Of a stretch of 64,000 nt of DNA, positions 54,957 through 63,499 are shown piece by piece. This DNA is from Flavobacterium glaciei (GTDB taxonomy: Bacteria; Bacteroidota; Bacteroidia; Flavobacteriales; Flavobacteriaceae): contig NZ_QQBA01000001.1 of assembly GCF_003350545.1 (NCBI RefSeq), forward strand, positions 124,001 through 188,000, given 5' to 3'. Within the stretch, counting starts at the first letter, position 1, and each line of letters begins with the position of its first letter. The notes below the pieces were generated by a model that saw only the letters and a list, made by a program, of their open reading frames with translations, was not told the origin of the DNA and searched no databases. Made by a program: the position numbers and the translations under genes.

Positions 54957-56342
54957 TTAATTACTGGGTAAAAATTCGTAATACAAAGCTTTTGATAAAA
55001 AGGTGTTAGATTGCATTCGACTAATCTCTTTCTCTTTTGAAATTTCAAGGTATTGTCCATCTAATTTATTTTGTAAAAAATAGTCTCTACGCATTTCATC
55101 ATTAAAATTTAGTCCGGATAAAAATATAGGCTCTACTCCTTTGTTGACTGAAATATTATAATGCGTAATTATATTTCCCCAATTCACAAAACTGCACAAA
55201 AGAATCGTTCCATAGAAATACCAAATCATTTGATTGAAAAGAAAAGCATTCGTTTTTTGCTTGGTAATTTTTATAAAAGAAATAAGCAATCCAATAATTG
55301 ATAAAATCAAGAAAGCATAAACACCCAATCTTTTATAAGTCAATCCGAAAAAAGACACATATTCTGTGTTTTTAATAATTGTACTAAGAATTAAAACTCC
55401 GTTTAGGAATATCCAAAACTTAGCTAATTTTTTAAGGTTTTTAGCTTTTTCATCAAAATTAAATCCTCCTTTAAAATAGAATAAAATAACACCAACCGCC
55501 ATTATGATTGAAAAAATAACGGCAGTTACTCTTTCATGTGTATCAGAACTTAAGTTAGATTTTTTAGCCACTTCAAAAAACTGTTCGTAATTATAAGTTG
55601 CAATGAAAACTAAAAGAAGAATATTTAAAAGAAACAACGTAATCTCTCCGCTTCTTCTTTCAAAATCAATATCTAGAAACGAAAATGAATTTTGATTTTG
55701 CATTTTTGCATCTGCCTTAAAATCATTGTCCAATACATTATTCTTTTCATAACAAACCTCAGGAATCCAATAATTCCAAAAAGTAAACGAAATAAAAAAA
55801 CCTAAAGCTGTCAGAACAAATGCTTGCCATGCATCGATATCTAAATAATAACCAGTAAACAAAGACGAAAAATGATCACTTCCAAAAGAATAAACGATTA
55901 AAAATAGTCCTAGAAATACTACTGGAATAACAAAATACGCAATCAGTTTTTTAGCAAAACCGTTATTGACTTTTCGTTTAGGAAGATATTGACTGAACAT
56001 AAATATTCGGCCTAACGAAGCGATTCCATTAATAACCACCAAAGGAAGAGCTTGTAACAATTTAAGTTTTGGTTCTTGAGTTTTGAATTGTAAAAAAATA
56101 ATCGACAAAACCATAGCAAAAAACGATGGAAAATCTCCATACCAAGCAAACGCAAAGCAAGACAGAACCGATGTAACCACTAAAATCAGATGTGCCCTAC
56201 TGGTAATTTTATCTTGAAAGAAATAACATATAAAGGCGGTTTGTAGTATCCCGAAAATGGCCCAGTTGAGACCCAAATCTTCGTTATAAAAAAGCAATGT
56301 AAAAACCAAACTGCTCACTAAAATAAAATGTAGTTTTTTCAT
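54957..56342 (-). CDS. DUF4173 polytopic membrane protein
   Basis: A 461-residue inner-membrane protein with about eleven hydrophobic helices and one central hydrophilic loop (~200-218). Typical DUF4173-like segments are LNWAIFGILQTAFICYFF, LVVINGIASLGRIFMFSQYL and TYKRLGVYAFLILSIIGLLI. The function of the family is unknown. Upstream on the same strand, 54 bp away, is a winged-helix regulator; between them lies the palindrome ACTTTG-N5-CAAAGT (56360-56376), also found ahead of the regulator operon. Genes for DUF4173/DUF4153 proteins often travel with such regulators. Confidence 0.85.
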   Translation of the reverse strand: MKKLHFILVSSLVFTLLFYNEDLGLNWAIFGILQTAFICYFFQDKITSRAHLILVVTSVLSCFAFAWYGDFPSFFAMVLSIIFLQFKTQEPKLKLLQALPLVVINGIASLGRIFMFSQYLPKRKVNNGFAKKLIAYFVIPVVFLGLFLIVYSFGSDHFSSLFTGYYLDIDAWQAFVLTALGFFISFTFWNYWIPEVCYEKNNVLDNDFKADAKMQNQNSFSFLDIDFERRSGEITLFLLNILLLVFIATYNYEQFFEVAKKSNLSSDTHERVTAVIFSIIMAVGVILFYFKGGFNFDEKAKNLKKLAKFWIFLNGVLILSTIIKNTEYVSFFGLTYKRLGVYAFLILSIIGLLISFIKITKQKTNAFLFNQMIWYFYGTILLCSFVNWGNIITHYNISVNKGVEPIFLSGLNFNDEMRRDYFLQNKLDGQYLEISKEKEISRMQSNTFLSKALYYEFLPSN

Positions 56343-56358
56343 AATTTAAATTTTAAAG

Positions 56359-56377
56359 TACTTTGCGTTTCAAAGTA
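56359..56377. promoter_or_regulatory. Palindromic candidate operator ahead of the DUF4173 gene
   Basis: TACTTTG-CGTTT-CAAAGTA: perfect 7-bp arms with a 5-bp centre, 17 bp upstream of the DUF4173 ATG. The ACTTTG-N5-CAAAGT core recurs at 57317-57333. Confidence 0.6.
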
Positions 56378-56396
56378 TAAAGTTAAAAAAAGGGTG

Positions 56397-56690
56397 TTAT
56401 TTAGATTTGAATAATTTTTCAAGGCTATTCAAGTGCGCGACAAATTCAGCTCGACCCAAATTAGTAACGCGATACGAGGTTTTCGGTTTTTTACCAACAA
56501 ACTCTTTTTTCACTTCTATGTATCCAGATTTTTCTAATGCCGAAGAATGACTGGCTAAATTTCCATCAGTGATATTTAATAAAGATTTCATTTCCGTAAA
56601 ATCAATCCAATCGTTTACCATCAGAACAGACATAATGCCTAATCTGACCCGACTTTCGAAATCTTTATTTAATTTATCAATGATTCCCAT
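56397..56690 (-). CDS. Winged-helix transcriptional regulator (HTH_27/34-like)
   Basis: A 97-residue regulator. The longer open frame up to 56798 is rejected because the extra residues (FLSWFWSCFLGNRIW) are out-of-frame overlap of the neighbour; MGIIDKLNKDFESRVRLGIMSVL at 56690 is the natural start, 2 bp after the upstream stop. The winged-helix DNA-binding domain has MKSLLNITDGNLASHSSALE as helix 2-3 (recognition) and GKKPKTSYRVTNLGRAEF as wing. No effector domain is present, so partner or dimer contacts are unknown. The gene likely autoregulates through the palindrome at 57317-57333. Confidence 0.88.
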   Translation of the reverse strand: MGIIDKLNKDFESRVRLGIMSVLMVNDWIDFTEMKSLLNITDGNLASHSSALEKSGYIEVKKEFVGKKPKTSYRVTNLGRAEFVAHLNSLEKLFKSK

Positions 56691-56692
56691 TT

Positions 56693-57307
56693 CTATTTGT
56701 ATTTTTTGAACACAATTATTCCGTACAGGATGTGCAAAATTCCAAATCCTATTGCCCAAAAAACAAGACCAAAACCAAGATAAAAAAGGGAAATACATCC
56801 TAAAATAATCTCACAAGCGCCTAAATATCTAATGTCCGAAAAAGTATATTTCCCAGCATTAATGAGTGCTAAACCATAAAACAATAAAGTTACGGGAGCA
56901 ATCAGAGCAAACAATTGATGGTATAAGAGTGCCATACAAAACACGCCTCCAACCAATAATGGAATCGCTAAATTCAGCAACATTTTTTTAGTTGTATTAG
57001 TCCAAACCGGTAAATCAAACTTTTTACTTTTTCTCAAAGTAAAAAATATAAATGATCCCAATGCTAAAACTAAAATTCCACAAGCAATAATTACTAATTC
57101 GATTATTAAATCATAGCTATACAACTTTTGCTTACCATCAAAATATTCAATACCATTATTTTTAAACAATTGATAGGCATAAATTGAACCTGCTAATGCA
57201 AATAACCCAGCAAATATTCCTGAAAGACCACTCAACGAAATAAATCTGGAAGAACGCTCCATCATGGAACGAATGTGTGATAAATCTTCTTGAATTTTTT
57301 GACTCAT
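56693..57307 (-). CDS. Polytopic membrane protein of unknown family in the regulator operon
   Basis: A 204-residue protein with five to six transmembrane segments (~22-46, 68-90, 108-128, 132-150, 158-175, 178-197). The N-terminus (QKIQEDLSHIRSMMERSSRF) is cytoplasmic and amphipathic. I do not recognise a Pfam name. Its stop lies 2 bp before the regulator ATG on the minus strand, and it is the first gene of the operon with its own promoter. Such a membrane protein-regulator pair suggests membrane sensing, but no mechanism is visible. Confidence 0.8.
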   Translation of the reverse strand: MSQKIQEDLSHIRSMMERSSRFISLSGLSGIFAGLFALAGSIYAYQLFKNNGIEYFDGKQKLYSYDLIIELVIIACGILVLALGSFIFFTLRKSKKFDLPVWTNTTKKMLLNLAIPLLVGGVFCMALLYHQLFALIAPVTLLFYGLALINAGKYTFSDIRYLGACEIILGCISLFYLGFGLVFWAIGFGILHILYGIIVFKKYK

Positions 57308-57316
57308 AAATAAAGT

Positions 57317-57333
57317 ACTTTGAATTACAAAGT
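57317..57333. promoter_or_regulatory. Palindromic candidate operator overlapping the regulator-operon promoter
   Basis: ACTTTG-AATTA-CAAAGT: a perfect 6-bp inverted repeat with the same 5-bp spacing as the site at 56360-56376. It overlaps the -7 element, so a bound repressor would block transcription. Confidence 0.6.
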
Positions 57334-57356
57334 TATTTATTATTTTTAGATTTCAA
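57328..57356 (-). promoter_or_regulatory. Promoter of the membrane protein/winged-helix operon
   Basis: On the minus strand: TTG (57356-57354), an 18-bp spacer and TAACTTTG (57335-57328), 20 bp from the ATG at 57307. Confidence 0.7.
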
Positions 57357-57399
57357 AATAGAAATAGTATTATTTTTTAATAAAATTTATTTAACCCAT

Positions 57400-57591
57400 T
57401 TATAAAGTATCTAAACCATCTTTTTCTTTTGAATAAAACACACCAAAAGCAGATAACAAAACAGTTACAGAAATAACAATCCATATTCCATATCGATTAT
57501 CTTCTAAATCATTAGGCACATTCATTCCATATACACTGGCAATCAATATTAGTATTAAAAGTATTATCCATTTACTAAAATAAAAAAAGCC
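57400..57591 (-). pseudogene. C-terminal remnant of a CorA-like divalent-metal transporter
   Basis: A 63-codon minus-strand frame with no usable start codon at its upstream end (preceded in frame by TAA at 57592-57594). It encodes two hydrophobic helices around VYGMNVPNDLED, then FGVFYSKEKDGLDTL and a TAA. The GMN tripeptide between two C-terminal membrane helices is the hallmark of CorA Mg/Co channels, whose C-terminus has just this layout. The frame begins inside the folD terminator, so the 5' ~280 codons are missing. Alternatively it could be a 41-residue protein from the internal ATG at 57525; I prefer a remnant. Confidence 0.5.
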
Positions 57592-57613
57592 TTAAACACA
57601 CGTTTAAGGCTTT
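57581..57613 (-). terminator. Terminator of folD
   Basis: AAAGCCTTAAAC (57586-57597) pairs perfectly with 57602-57613 across ACAC. On the minus strand it ends in a T-run, 21 bp after the folD stop. Confidence 0.88.
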
Positions 57614-57633
57614 CTATCAAAACTATTTTGTCT

Positions 57634-58515
57634 TTATTTATTTCTTTTCATTTCCCTTGCCAAAAGCGTGTTTTTCAACAACATTGCTATGGTCATAGGT
57701 CCTACTCCACCTGGAACCGGAGTAATAAATGATGATTTTTTACTTACTTGCTCAAAATCAACATCACCAGTGATCACATATCCCTTTTCGTTACTTTCAT
57801 CAGGAACACGAGTAATACCAACGTCAATAACCACAACTCCCTCTTTTACCATGTTTGCTTTCAGGTAATTGGGAACACCCAAAGCCGTAATAATAATATC
57901 AGCTTGAATGGTAATTTCCTCAATGTTTTTAGTGTAACTGTGCGTCAAAGTAACTGTTGAATTCCCAGGAAAACCTTTTCTACCCATCAAAATACTCATT
58001 GGTCTTCCCACAATATGACTACGCCCAATAACAACGGTATGTTTCCCTTTAGTTTCTACTCCATATCTTTCTAACAATTCCAGAATTCCGAAAGGTGTCG
58101 CAGGAATAAAAGTAGTCATGTCTAAAGCCATTTTTCCAAAATTCTCAGGATGAAATCCATCGACATCTTTACTTGGATCTACAGCCATTAATACTTTTTG
58201 CTCATCGATTTGTTCTGGAAGCGGCAACTGAACGATAAATCCATCAATAGCATTATTCTCATTCAATTCCTTAATCTTCTTAAGCAATTCTACTTCAGTA
58301 GTTGTACTTGGCATTTTTACTAAAGTAGATTCAAAACCTACTCTTTCACAAGCCTTTACTTTACTCCCTACATAAGTTAAACTTGCACCATCATTTCCAA
58401 CAATTAGTGCTGCTAAATGAGGAACTTTCTCCCCATTGTCTTTCATTTTTTGTACTTCTACAGCGATTTCACTTTTAATATCTTCCGCTGTTTTTTTTCC
58501 GTCTAGTAGTTGCAT
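57634..58515 (-). CDS. folD: Bifunctional methylenetetrahydrofolate dehydrogenase/cyclohydrolase
   Basis: A 293-residue enzyme converting 5,10-methylene-THF to 10-formyl-THF via NADP-dependent dehydrogenase and cyclohydrolase activities. Motifs: LTYVGSKVKACERVGF (catalytic Tyr and Lys ~50-56), DGFIVQLPLPEQID, VDGFHPENFGKMA, VVIGRSHIVGRPMS and PVPGGVGPMTIAMLLKN. Length is normal. It lies 78 bp downstream of ffh on the same strand, with a hairpin repeat in between. Confidence 0.96.
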   Translation of the reverse strand: MQLLDGKKTAEDIKSEIAVEVQKMKDNGEKVPHLAALIVGNDGASLTYVGSKVKACERVGFESTLVKMPSTTTEVELLKKIKELNENNAIDGFIVQLPLPEQIDEQKVLMAVDPSKDVDGFHPENFGKMALDMTTFIPATPFGILELLERYGVETKGKHTVVIGRSHIVGRPMSILMGRKGFPGNSTVTLTHSYTKNIEEITIQADIIITALGVPNYLKANMVKEGVVVIDVGITRVPDESNEKGYVITGDVDFEQVSKKSSFITPVPGGVGPMTIAMLLKNTLLAREMKRNK

Positions 58516-58541
58516 TGTTATTTAGTTTAATGTATTAAAGC

Positions 58542-58578
58542 CGAAAGTCTTAAAATCATTACAACTTTAAGACTTTCG
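58542..58578. repeat. Dispersed AAAGTC/GACTTT hairpin repeat
   Basis: CGAAAGTCTTAAA (58542-58554) and its perfect complement (58566-58578) lie between ffh and folD. It resembles the hairpins at 29270 and 45990. It lacks a T-run, so it is not a standard terminator. Confidence 0.6.
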
Positions 58579-58593
58579 ACTTTTGACTCATTT

Positions 58594-59943
58594 TTATTTC
58601 ATTCCTGGCATTCCGCCTTTCATACCACCCATCATTTTCATTAGGTTTTTCCCTCCTGGACCCTGCATCATTTTCATCATCTTGCTCATTTGGTCGAACT
58701 GTTTCATCAATTGATTGACTTGCTCAATTTTAGTTCCCGAACCTTTAGCAATTCTTGCTTTTCTTTTTACATCAATTAAAGCCGGCTTGCTTCTTTCGAT
58801 TGGTGTCATCGAGTGAATAATAGCTTCGATATGTTTGAAAGCATCGTCTTCAATCTCTACATCTTTCATGGCTTTTGAAGCACCTGGTATCATCCCAACC
58901 AAGTCTTTCATATTACCCATTTTCTTTACTTGTTGAATTTGAGAAAGAAAATCATCAAAACCGAATTCATTTTTGGCAATTTTCTTTTGTATTTTTCGTG
59001 CTTCTTGTTCGTCAAATTGCTCTTGCGCTCTTTCTACTAAAGACACAACATCTCCCATTCCCAAAATTCTTTCGGCCATACGAATAGGATAGAACACATC
59101 AATGGCGTCCATCTTTTCTCCAGTACCTACGAATTTAATTGGTTTATTAACAACCGATTTAATCGAAATTGCTGCTCCACCACGGGTATCTCCATCTAAT
59201 TTAGTTAAGATAACCCCATCAAAATTTAATCTATCGTTGAAGGCTTTTGCTGTATTTACAGCATCTTGACCTGTCATTGCATCAACTACAAACAACGTTT
59301 CATTAGGCTGAATAGCTTTATGAACGCGTTCTATTTCGTTCATCATTTCCTCATCAACAGCTAAACGACCCGCTGTATCGACAATCACTACATTAAATCC
59401 ATTTGCTTTTGCATGTTTGATTGCGTTTTGAGCAATTTCTACAGGATTTTTATTTTCTGGCTCTGAATACACCTCAACTCCTATTGAATCTCCAACAACA
59501 TATAATTGCTGTATCGCCGCAGGACGGTAAATATCACACGCTACTAATAATGGCTTTTTATTTTTCTTTGTTAAAAGATAGTTTGCCAGTTTACCAGAGA
59601 ACGTAGTTTTACCAGATCCTTGTAATCCAGACATTAAAATAATCGATGGATTTCCAGAAAGATTAATTCCGGCAACATCACCACCCATTAATTCTGTTAA
59701 TTCATCTTTTACTAACTTCACCAATAATTGTCCTGGTTGAAGTGTAGTCAATACATCCTGACCTATTGCTTTTTCCTTTACTTTAGTGGTAAAATCTTTG
59801 GCAATCTTAAAGTTAACATCTGCGTCAAGCAAGGCACGACGAACTTCTTTTAGCGTTTCTGCTACATTTACTTCGGTGATTTTTCCGTGACCTTTAAGTA
59901 TATGAAAGGCTTTATCTAATTTATCGCTTAAATTGTCGAACAT
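58594..59943 (-). CDS. ffh: Signal recognition particle protein Ffh
   Basis: A 449-residue SRP54-type GTPase delivering membrane proteins to the translocon with 4.5S RNA and FtsY. N domain (~1-90), G domain with MSGLQGSGKTTFSGKLA (P-loop ~107), DTAGR (~190) and TKLDGDTRGG (~248), and a methionine-rich M domain from ~300, ending MMGGMKGGMPGMK. It has a consensus promoter directly upstream. Confidence 0.97.
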   Translation of the reverse strand: MFDNLSDKLDKAFHILKGHGKITEVNVAETLKEVRRALLDADVNFKIAKDFTTKVKEKAIGQDVLTTLQPGQLLVKLVKDELTELMGGDVAGINLSGNPSIILMSGLQGSGKTTFSGKLANYLLTKKNKKPLLVACDIYRPAAIQQLYVVGDSIGVEVYSEPENKNPVEIAQNAIKHAKANGFNVVIVDTAGRLAVDEEMMNEIERVHKAIQPNETLFVVDAMTGQDAVNTAKAFNDRLNFDGVILTKLDGDTRGGAAISIKSVVNKPIKFVGTGEKMDAIDVFYPIRMAERILGMGDVVSLVERAQEQFDEQEARKIQKKIAKNEFGFDDFLSQIQQVKKMGNMKDLVGMIPGASKAMKDVEIEDDAFKHIEAIIHSMTPIERSKPALIDVKRKARIAKGSGTKIEQVNQLMKQFDQMSKMMKMMQGPGGKNLMKMMGGMKGGMPGMK

Positions 59944-59968
59944 TATTTTAATTTCTTTTAATGAGTTG

Positions 59969-59998
59969 CAAATATAAGCTAAAGTTATAAAGTCTCAA
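59969..59998 (-). promoter_or_regulatory. Promoter of ffh
   Basis: On the minus strand: TTG (59998-59996), a 19-bp spacer and TATATTTG (59976-59969), 26 bp upstream of the ATG: an exact consensus match. Confidence 0.78.
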
Positions 59999-60035
59999 AG
60001 TCACCAACTTTTAAAATTTAGATAATATTCAATAA

Positions 60036-60063
60036 AAAAACCAGCCAAAATTGACTGGTTTTT
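60036..60063. terminator. Terminator downstream of the lipoprotein gene
   Basis: AAAAACCAG (60036-60044) pairs with CTGGTTTTT (60055-60063); the centre CCAAAATTGA also partly pairs. It lies 21 bp past the lipoprotein stop on the minus strand. Confidence 0.75.
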
Positions 60064-60083
60064 AAGTAGGTTATTTATGCAAA

Positions 60084-60800
60084 TTAATCTTTATCATCTA
60101 AATAGGATTCTTTCTCGAGTAAATCTTTAATTTGCTCACCAAAACTCGAATTTCCATCATCATTTCCTGTCGTAATTTCGATAACTCCGTCTCCGTCTGT
60201 ATCCAATAATAATCCTTGATTAGCCCATAAATTAATCTTAGCCATAATTAAATCTAGTTGAAATTTTATGTTTAAACCAACGTTATTATCATTGATAGTA
60301 AAATCTTTGTTACGGTCTTCAAAATCTAATTCTAGTTCAGCATCCTCATCGCTCCAGATCATTAATGGTTTCCCATTTATGGTTCCTTTGATCAAATAAG
60401 TCTTCCCATTCATTTCGCCTACTACAGTTGACTTTTCGAAATTAAATTCAATTTCCTCATATCTAGCATTCGGAACATTTACTGAAGTAATAAATGTACT
60501 TAAGGTTAAGTTAGGGTCGAGCAAATCTAATAAAAATGGCCCATGCAGTTTAACGTCATCATATATGGGATCAATAGTATACATCGCATCATCCATGTCG
60601 GTCTCAAATTCGATATTTCCAATATTAATCTTAAAATCAGTCAAAACTACTGTAGAGGCAGCTGTACGTGAAGTTAGAGAAGTCTTACCAGTTGTGGACA
60701 CCGCAGAGGCTTTTAAGGACACATTCCCTTCTGAAGCGGAATCATTTGTACAAGAACTTATTACAAGTGCAAGTAAAGCTAAAATTGAAATTCTTTTCAT
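60084..60800 (-). CDS. Putative lipoprotein, DUF4382-like
   Basis: A 238-residue protein with a lipoprotein signal (LVISSC, Cys 17). The region from residue ~50 (VVLTDFKINIGNIEFE) to ~200 is beta-rich, with NARYEEIEFNFEKS and GKTYLIKGTINGKPLMIW, resembling DUF4382-type domains; this assignment is tentative. A DTDGDGVIE motif (~203) looks like a calcium-binding loop. The acidic C-terminus (EKESYLDDKD) is predicted helical. It stands alone between ffh and argS; function is unknown. Confidence 0.72.
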   Translation of the reverse strand: MKRISILALLALVISSCTNDSASEGNVSLKASAVSTTGKTSLTSRTAASTVVLTDFKINIGNIEFETDMDDAMYTIDPIYDDVKLHGPFLLDLLDPNLTLSTFITSVNVPNARYEEIEFNFEKSTVVGEMNGKTYLIKGTINGKPLMIWSDEDAELELDFEDRNKDFTINDNNVGLNIKFQLDLIMAKINLWANQGLLLDTDGDGVIEITTGNDDGNSSFGEQIKDLLEKESYLDDKD

Positions 60801-60853
60801 AATGGTATCTTTTTATTGTTAACGAATTTATTAACGCAAAAGGCATGCCGTTA

Positions 60854-62632
60854 TTACATTCTTTCTGGGACATTAATCCCAAGCAGTTTAAATGAAGCCG
60901 ATATCGTATCTGCCACTTTTTTAGATAATTGAACTCTAAAAATTTTCTTTTCTAAATCTTCTTCGCCTAATATAGGAACCGCTTGATAGAAAGAATTGTA
61001 TTCGCGAACTAAATCATAAGTAAAATTTGCTAGCAATGCAGGACTGTGATGTTGAGCCGCATTTTGAATCACTTCTGGAAACAACTCTAATTGTTTTACC
61101 AATTCTTTCTCTTTTTCGTGCAGCGTTGTCATTTTTGATTTATTCGAAAAATCAAAATTTGCTTTACGAATAATAGATTGAATTCTGGCGTATGTATATT
61201 GAATAAATGGCCCAGTATTCCCTGCAAAATCTACTGATTCTTCTGGATTGAAAAGGATTCGCTTCTTAGGATCTACTTTTAGAATGTAATATTTCAAAGC
61301 ACCTAAACCTATCGCGTTGTATAATTTTGCTTTTTCTTCAGCAGAATAGGAATCTAATTTACCTAAATCTTCGGCAATTTTCTGTGCGGTATCGGTCATT
61401 TCCTGCATCAAATCATCAGCATCAACAACAGTTCCTTCACGGCTTTTCATTTTTCCAGATGGTAAATCCACCATTCCGTATGACAAGTGAAATAGATTTT
61501 TAGACCAGTCAAAACCTAATTTTTTTAAGATTAGGAACAATACTTTAAAGTGATAATCCTGCTCATTACCAACGGTATACACCATTCCGCCTACATCTTG
61601 ATAATCTTTTACACGCTGAATCGCTGTTCCAATATCTTGCGTCATGTAAACCGCAGTACCATCGGAACGCAAAACAATTTTACGGTCTAAACCTTCATCT
61701 GTTAAATCAATCCAAACTGAACCGTCAGGATCTTTTTCGAAAACACCACGGTCCAAACCAATTTGAACGACATCTTTCCCTAACAAATAGGTGTTACTTT
61801 CATAATAAAACGCATCAAAATCGACACCTAAATTTTTATAAGTTGTAGCAAAACCATCATAAACCCATTGATTCATGGTTTTCCAAAGCGTGATTACTTG
61901 TTCATCTCCAGCTTCCCATTTTAGCAACATTTCCTGCGCTTCCACGATTATAGGCGCATGCTTTTTAGCTTCCTCTTCCGTTTTACCTGCGCTCATCAAT
62001 TGCGCTATTTCTTCTTTGTAGGCTTTATCAAATGCAACGTAATAATTTCCAACTAATTTATCACCTTTTAAACCTGTTGATTCTGGGGTTTGTCCGTTAC
62101 CGAATTTTTGCCAAGCCAACATCGATTTACAAATATGAATTCCTCTATCATTAATGATTTGAGTTTTATATACTTTCTTACCCGAAGCCTTTATGATTTC
62201 AGCAACTGAATATCCTAAAAGGTTGTTACGTACATGACCTAAATGCAAAGGTTTATTGGTATTTGGCGAAGAATATTCTACCATTACCGCTTTATCTTCG
62301 GGTGAAGGAGTTACAAAACCAAATTTAACATCGTCTTTAATTTGTCCGAAGAAATCCAAATAATAGTCATCTGAAATAACAATATTCAAAAATCCGGAAA
62401 CTACATTAAACCGACTTACCTCAGCCAAATTTTCAACTAAATAGTTCCCTATTTTATTTCCCAATTCTACAGGATTACTTTTAACAACTTTCAACAAAGG
62501 AAAAATAACCATTGTAATATCTCCTTCAAATTCCTTCCGTGTAGTTTGAAATTCAACTTTATCAATTGTAACGTCGAATAAAACTTTTACAGCTTTTTCA
62601 ATTGAGGGCGTAAGAATTTGTGGTAATGTCAT
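60854..62632 (-). CDS. argS: Arginyl-tRNA synthetase
   Basis: A 592-residue class Ia synthetase charging tRNA-Arg. I start at 62632 (MTLPQILTPSIEKAV), not at the upstream ATG at 62668: a -7 promoter element lies at 62656-62663, and the extra 12 residues are not typical. The HIGH motif is KPLHLGHVRNN (~130), the KMSKS equivalent is GKMKSREGTVV (~386), and the Add-1 N-terminal domain and the C-terminal anticodon-binding domain (RIQSIIRKANF ...) are complete. Length is normal. Confidence 0.96.
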   Translation of the reverse strand: MTLPQILTPSIEKAVKVLFDVTIDKVEFQTTRKEFEGDITMVIFPLLKVVKSNPVELGNKIGNYLVENLAEVSRFNVVSGFLNIVISDDYYLDFFGQIKDDVKFGFVTPSPEDKAVMVEYSSPNTNKPLHLGHVRNNLLGYSVAEIIKASGKKVYKTQIINDRGIHICKSMLAWQKFGNGQTPESTGLKGDKLVGNYYVAFDKAYKEEIAQLMSAGKTEEEAKKHAPIIVEAQEMLLKWEAGDEQVITLWKTMNQWVYDGFATTYKNLGVDFDAFYYESNTYLLGKDVVQIGLDRGVFEKDPDGSVWIDLTDEGLDRKIVLRSDGTAVYMTQDIGTAIQRVKDYQDVGGMVYTVGNEQDYHFKVLFLILKKLGFDWSKNLFHLSYGMVDLPSGKMKSREGTVVDADDLMQEMTDTAQKIAEDLGKLDSYSAEEKAKLYNAIGLGALKYYILKVDPKKRILFNPEESVDFAGNTGPFIQYTYARIQSIIRKANFDFSNKSKMTTLHEKEKELVKQLELFPEVIQNAAQHHSPALLANFTYDLVREYNSFYQAVPILGEEDLEKKIFRVQLSKKVADTISASFKLLGINVPERM

Positions 62633-62655
62633 TTTATGTATTGGTTTTAAGGGTG

Positions 62656-62663
62656 CAAAGATA
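62656..62663 (-). promoter_or_regulatory. -7 element of argS, deciding its start
   Basis: On the minus strand it reads TATCTTTG, 24 bp upstream of ATG 62632 and inside the longer open frame, which argues against the start at 62668. No TTG is found at -33. Confidence 0.5.
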
Positions 62664-62743
62664 GTCATATTGCAGTAAATTGGAAATTGGAAAACAAGAT
62701 AATTTCCACCTAAAAATGAAGCTTTTAATAGAGTTTGAGTTAG

Positions 62744-63442
62744 ATATCCATATTTTTTTCAAAAATCGATGTAACAAATTACTTGTTCGGATCATTCAGC
62801 ACCGGTCTTTTTGTAAGAAGTATTTACAATGAAATCAACAGAATTCTCTATCCAGATCCACAAAATCAGGACCAACAAATTATGAGTTTTGACAATTTCG
62901 ACAACAATACAGCTTATGGTTTTGAAGCGTCATTAAATTACAAAATCAATAGTTGGTGGGACATACAACCAGCGATAGATTTCTCAAGTATTAACCAAAA
63001 AGGATTAGTCTCAGTACTTAATTCGAGTACCAATACATTTGATTTGGTTTCCAAAGAAGTAACAGCATCAGCTTTCAACGCACGATTCAAAAGTAATTTC
63101 AAAGCCTCTAAAAGTCTTCGTTTCCTTTTATTTGGATTTTACCGTTCTGGGGTTGAAGGAGTACAATTTAATGGTAAAGAAATGTATAAAATTGATGCTG
63201 GTGGACGGTATTCATTTCTAAAAGACAAAGCCACTTTAAGTGTTCGTTTCAATGATATTTTCAACACCATGAAAGCCGGTTTTGATGGACAAAATCCATA
63301 TCCTCAAGTGGGACAATTTACTTGGGAAAGCCAATCCCTTTTTCTGGGTTTCAATTACATCTTTGGTGCAGGAAAAAACAAAAACTTGCAACGCAAACAA
63401 AGAGATAACAACACCAAACAAGATGGTGGAGGGTTGTTTTAA
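62744..63442 (+). pseudogene. C-terminal remnant of a TonB-dependent receptor (outer membrane beta-barrel family)
   Basis: The frame opens after a TAG at 62741-62743 and runs 232 codons with no ATG near the start (TTG 62783 only). It encodes alternating amphipathic beta-strands of the last barrel part: AYGFEASLNYKINSWWDIQP, FNARFKSNFKASKSLRFLLFGF, MYKIDAGGRYSFLKDKATLSVRFNDIFN, TWESQSLFLGFNYIFG, and a basic/Gly tail. This is the C-terminus of ~800-residue outer membrane receptors. No signal peptide, plug or carboxypeptidase-like domain exists upstream, so about three quarters of the gene is missing and the junction lies about 110 bp from argS. It is unlikely to be functional. Confidence 0.75.
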
Positions 63443-63499
63443 ACAAAAATCAAATACCCCATTAAAAATTAGTTTTAATAGTTAGTTACCAAAAGAAAG

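Noticed and set aside
56691..56798. 36-codon N-terminal extension of the winged-helix regulator
   Set aside because: It overlaps the coding end of the upstream membrane protein in another frame; the start at 56690 fits the domain and the 2-bp spacing.
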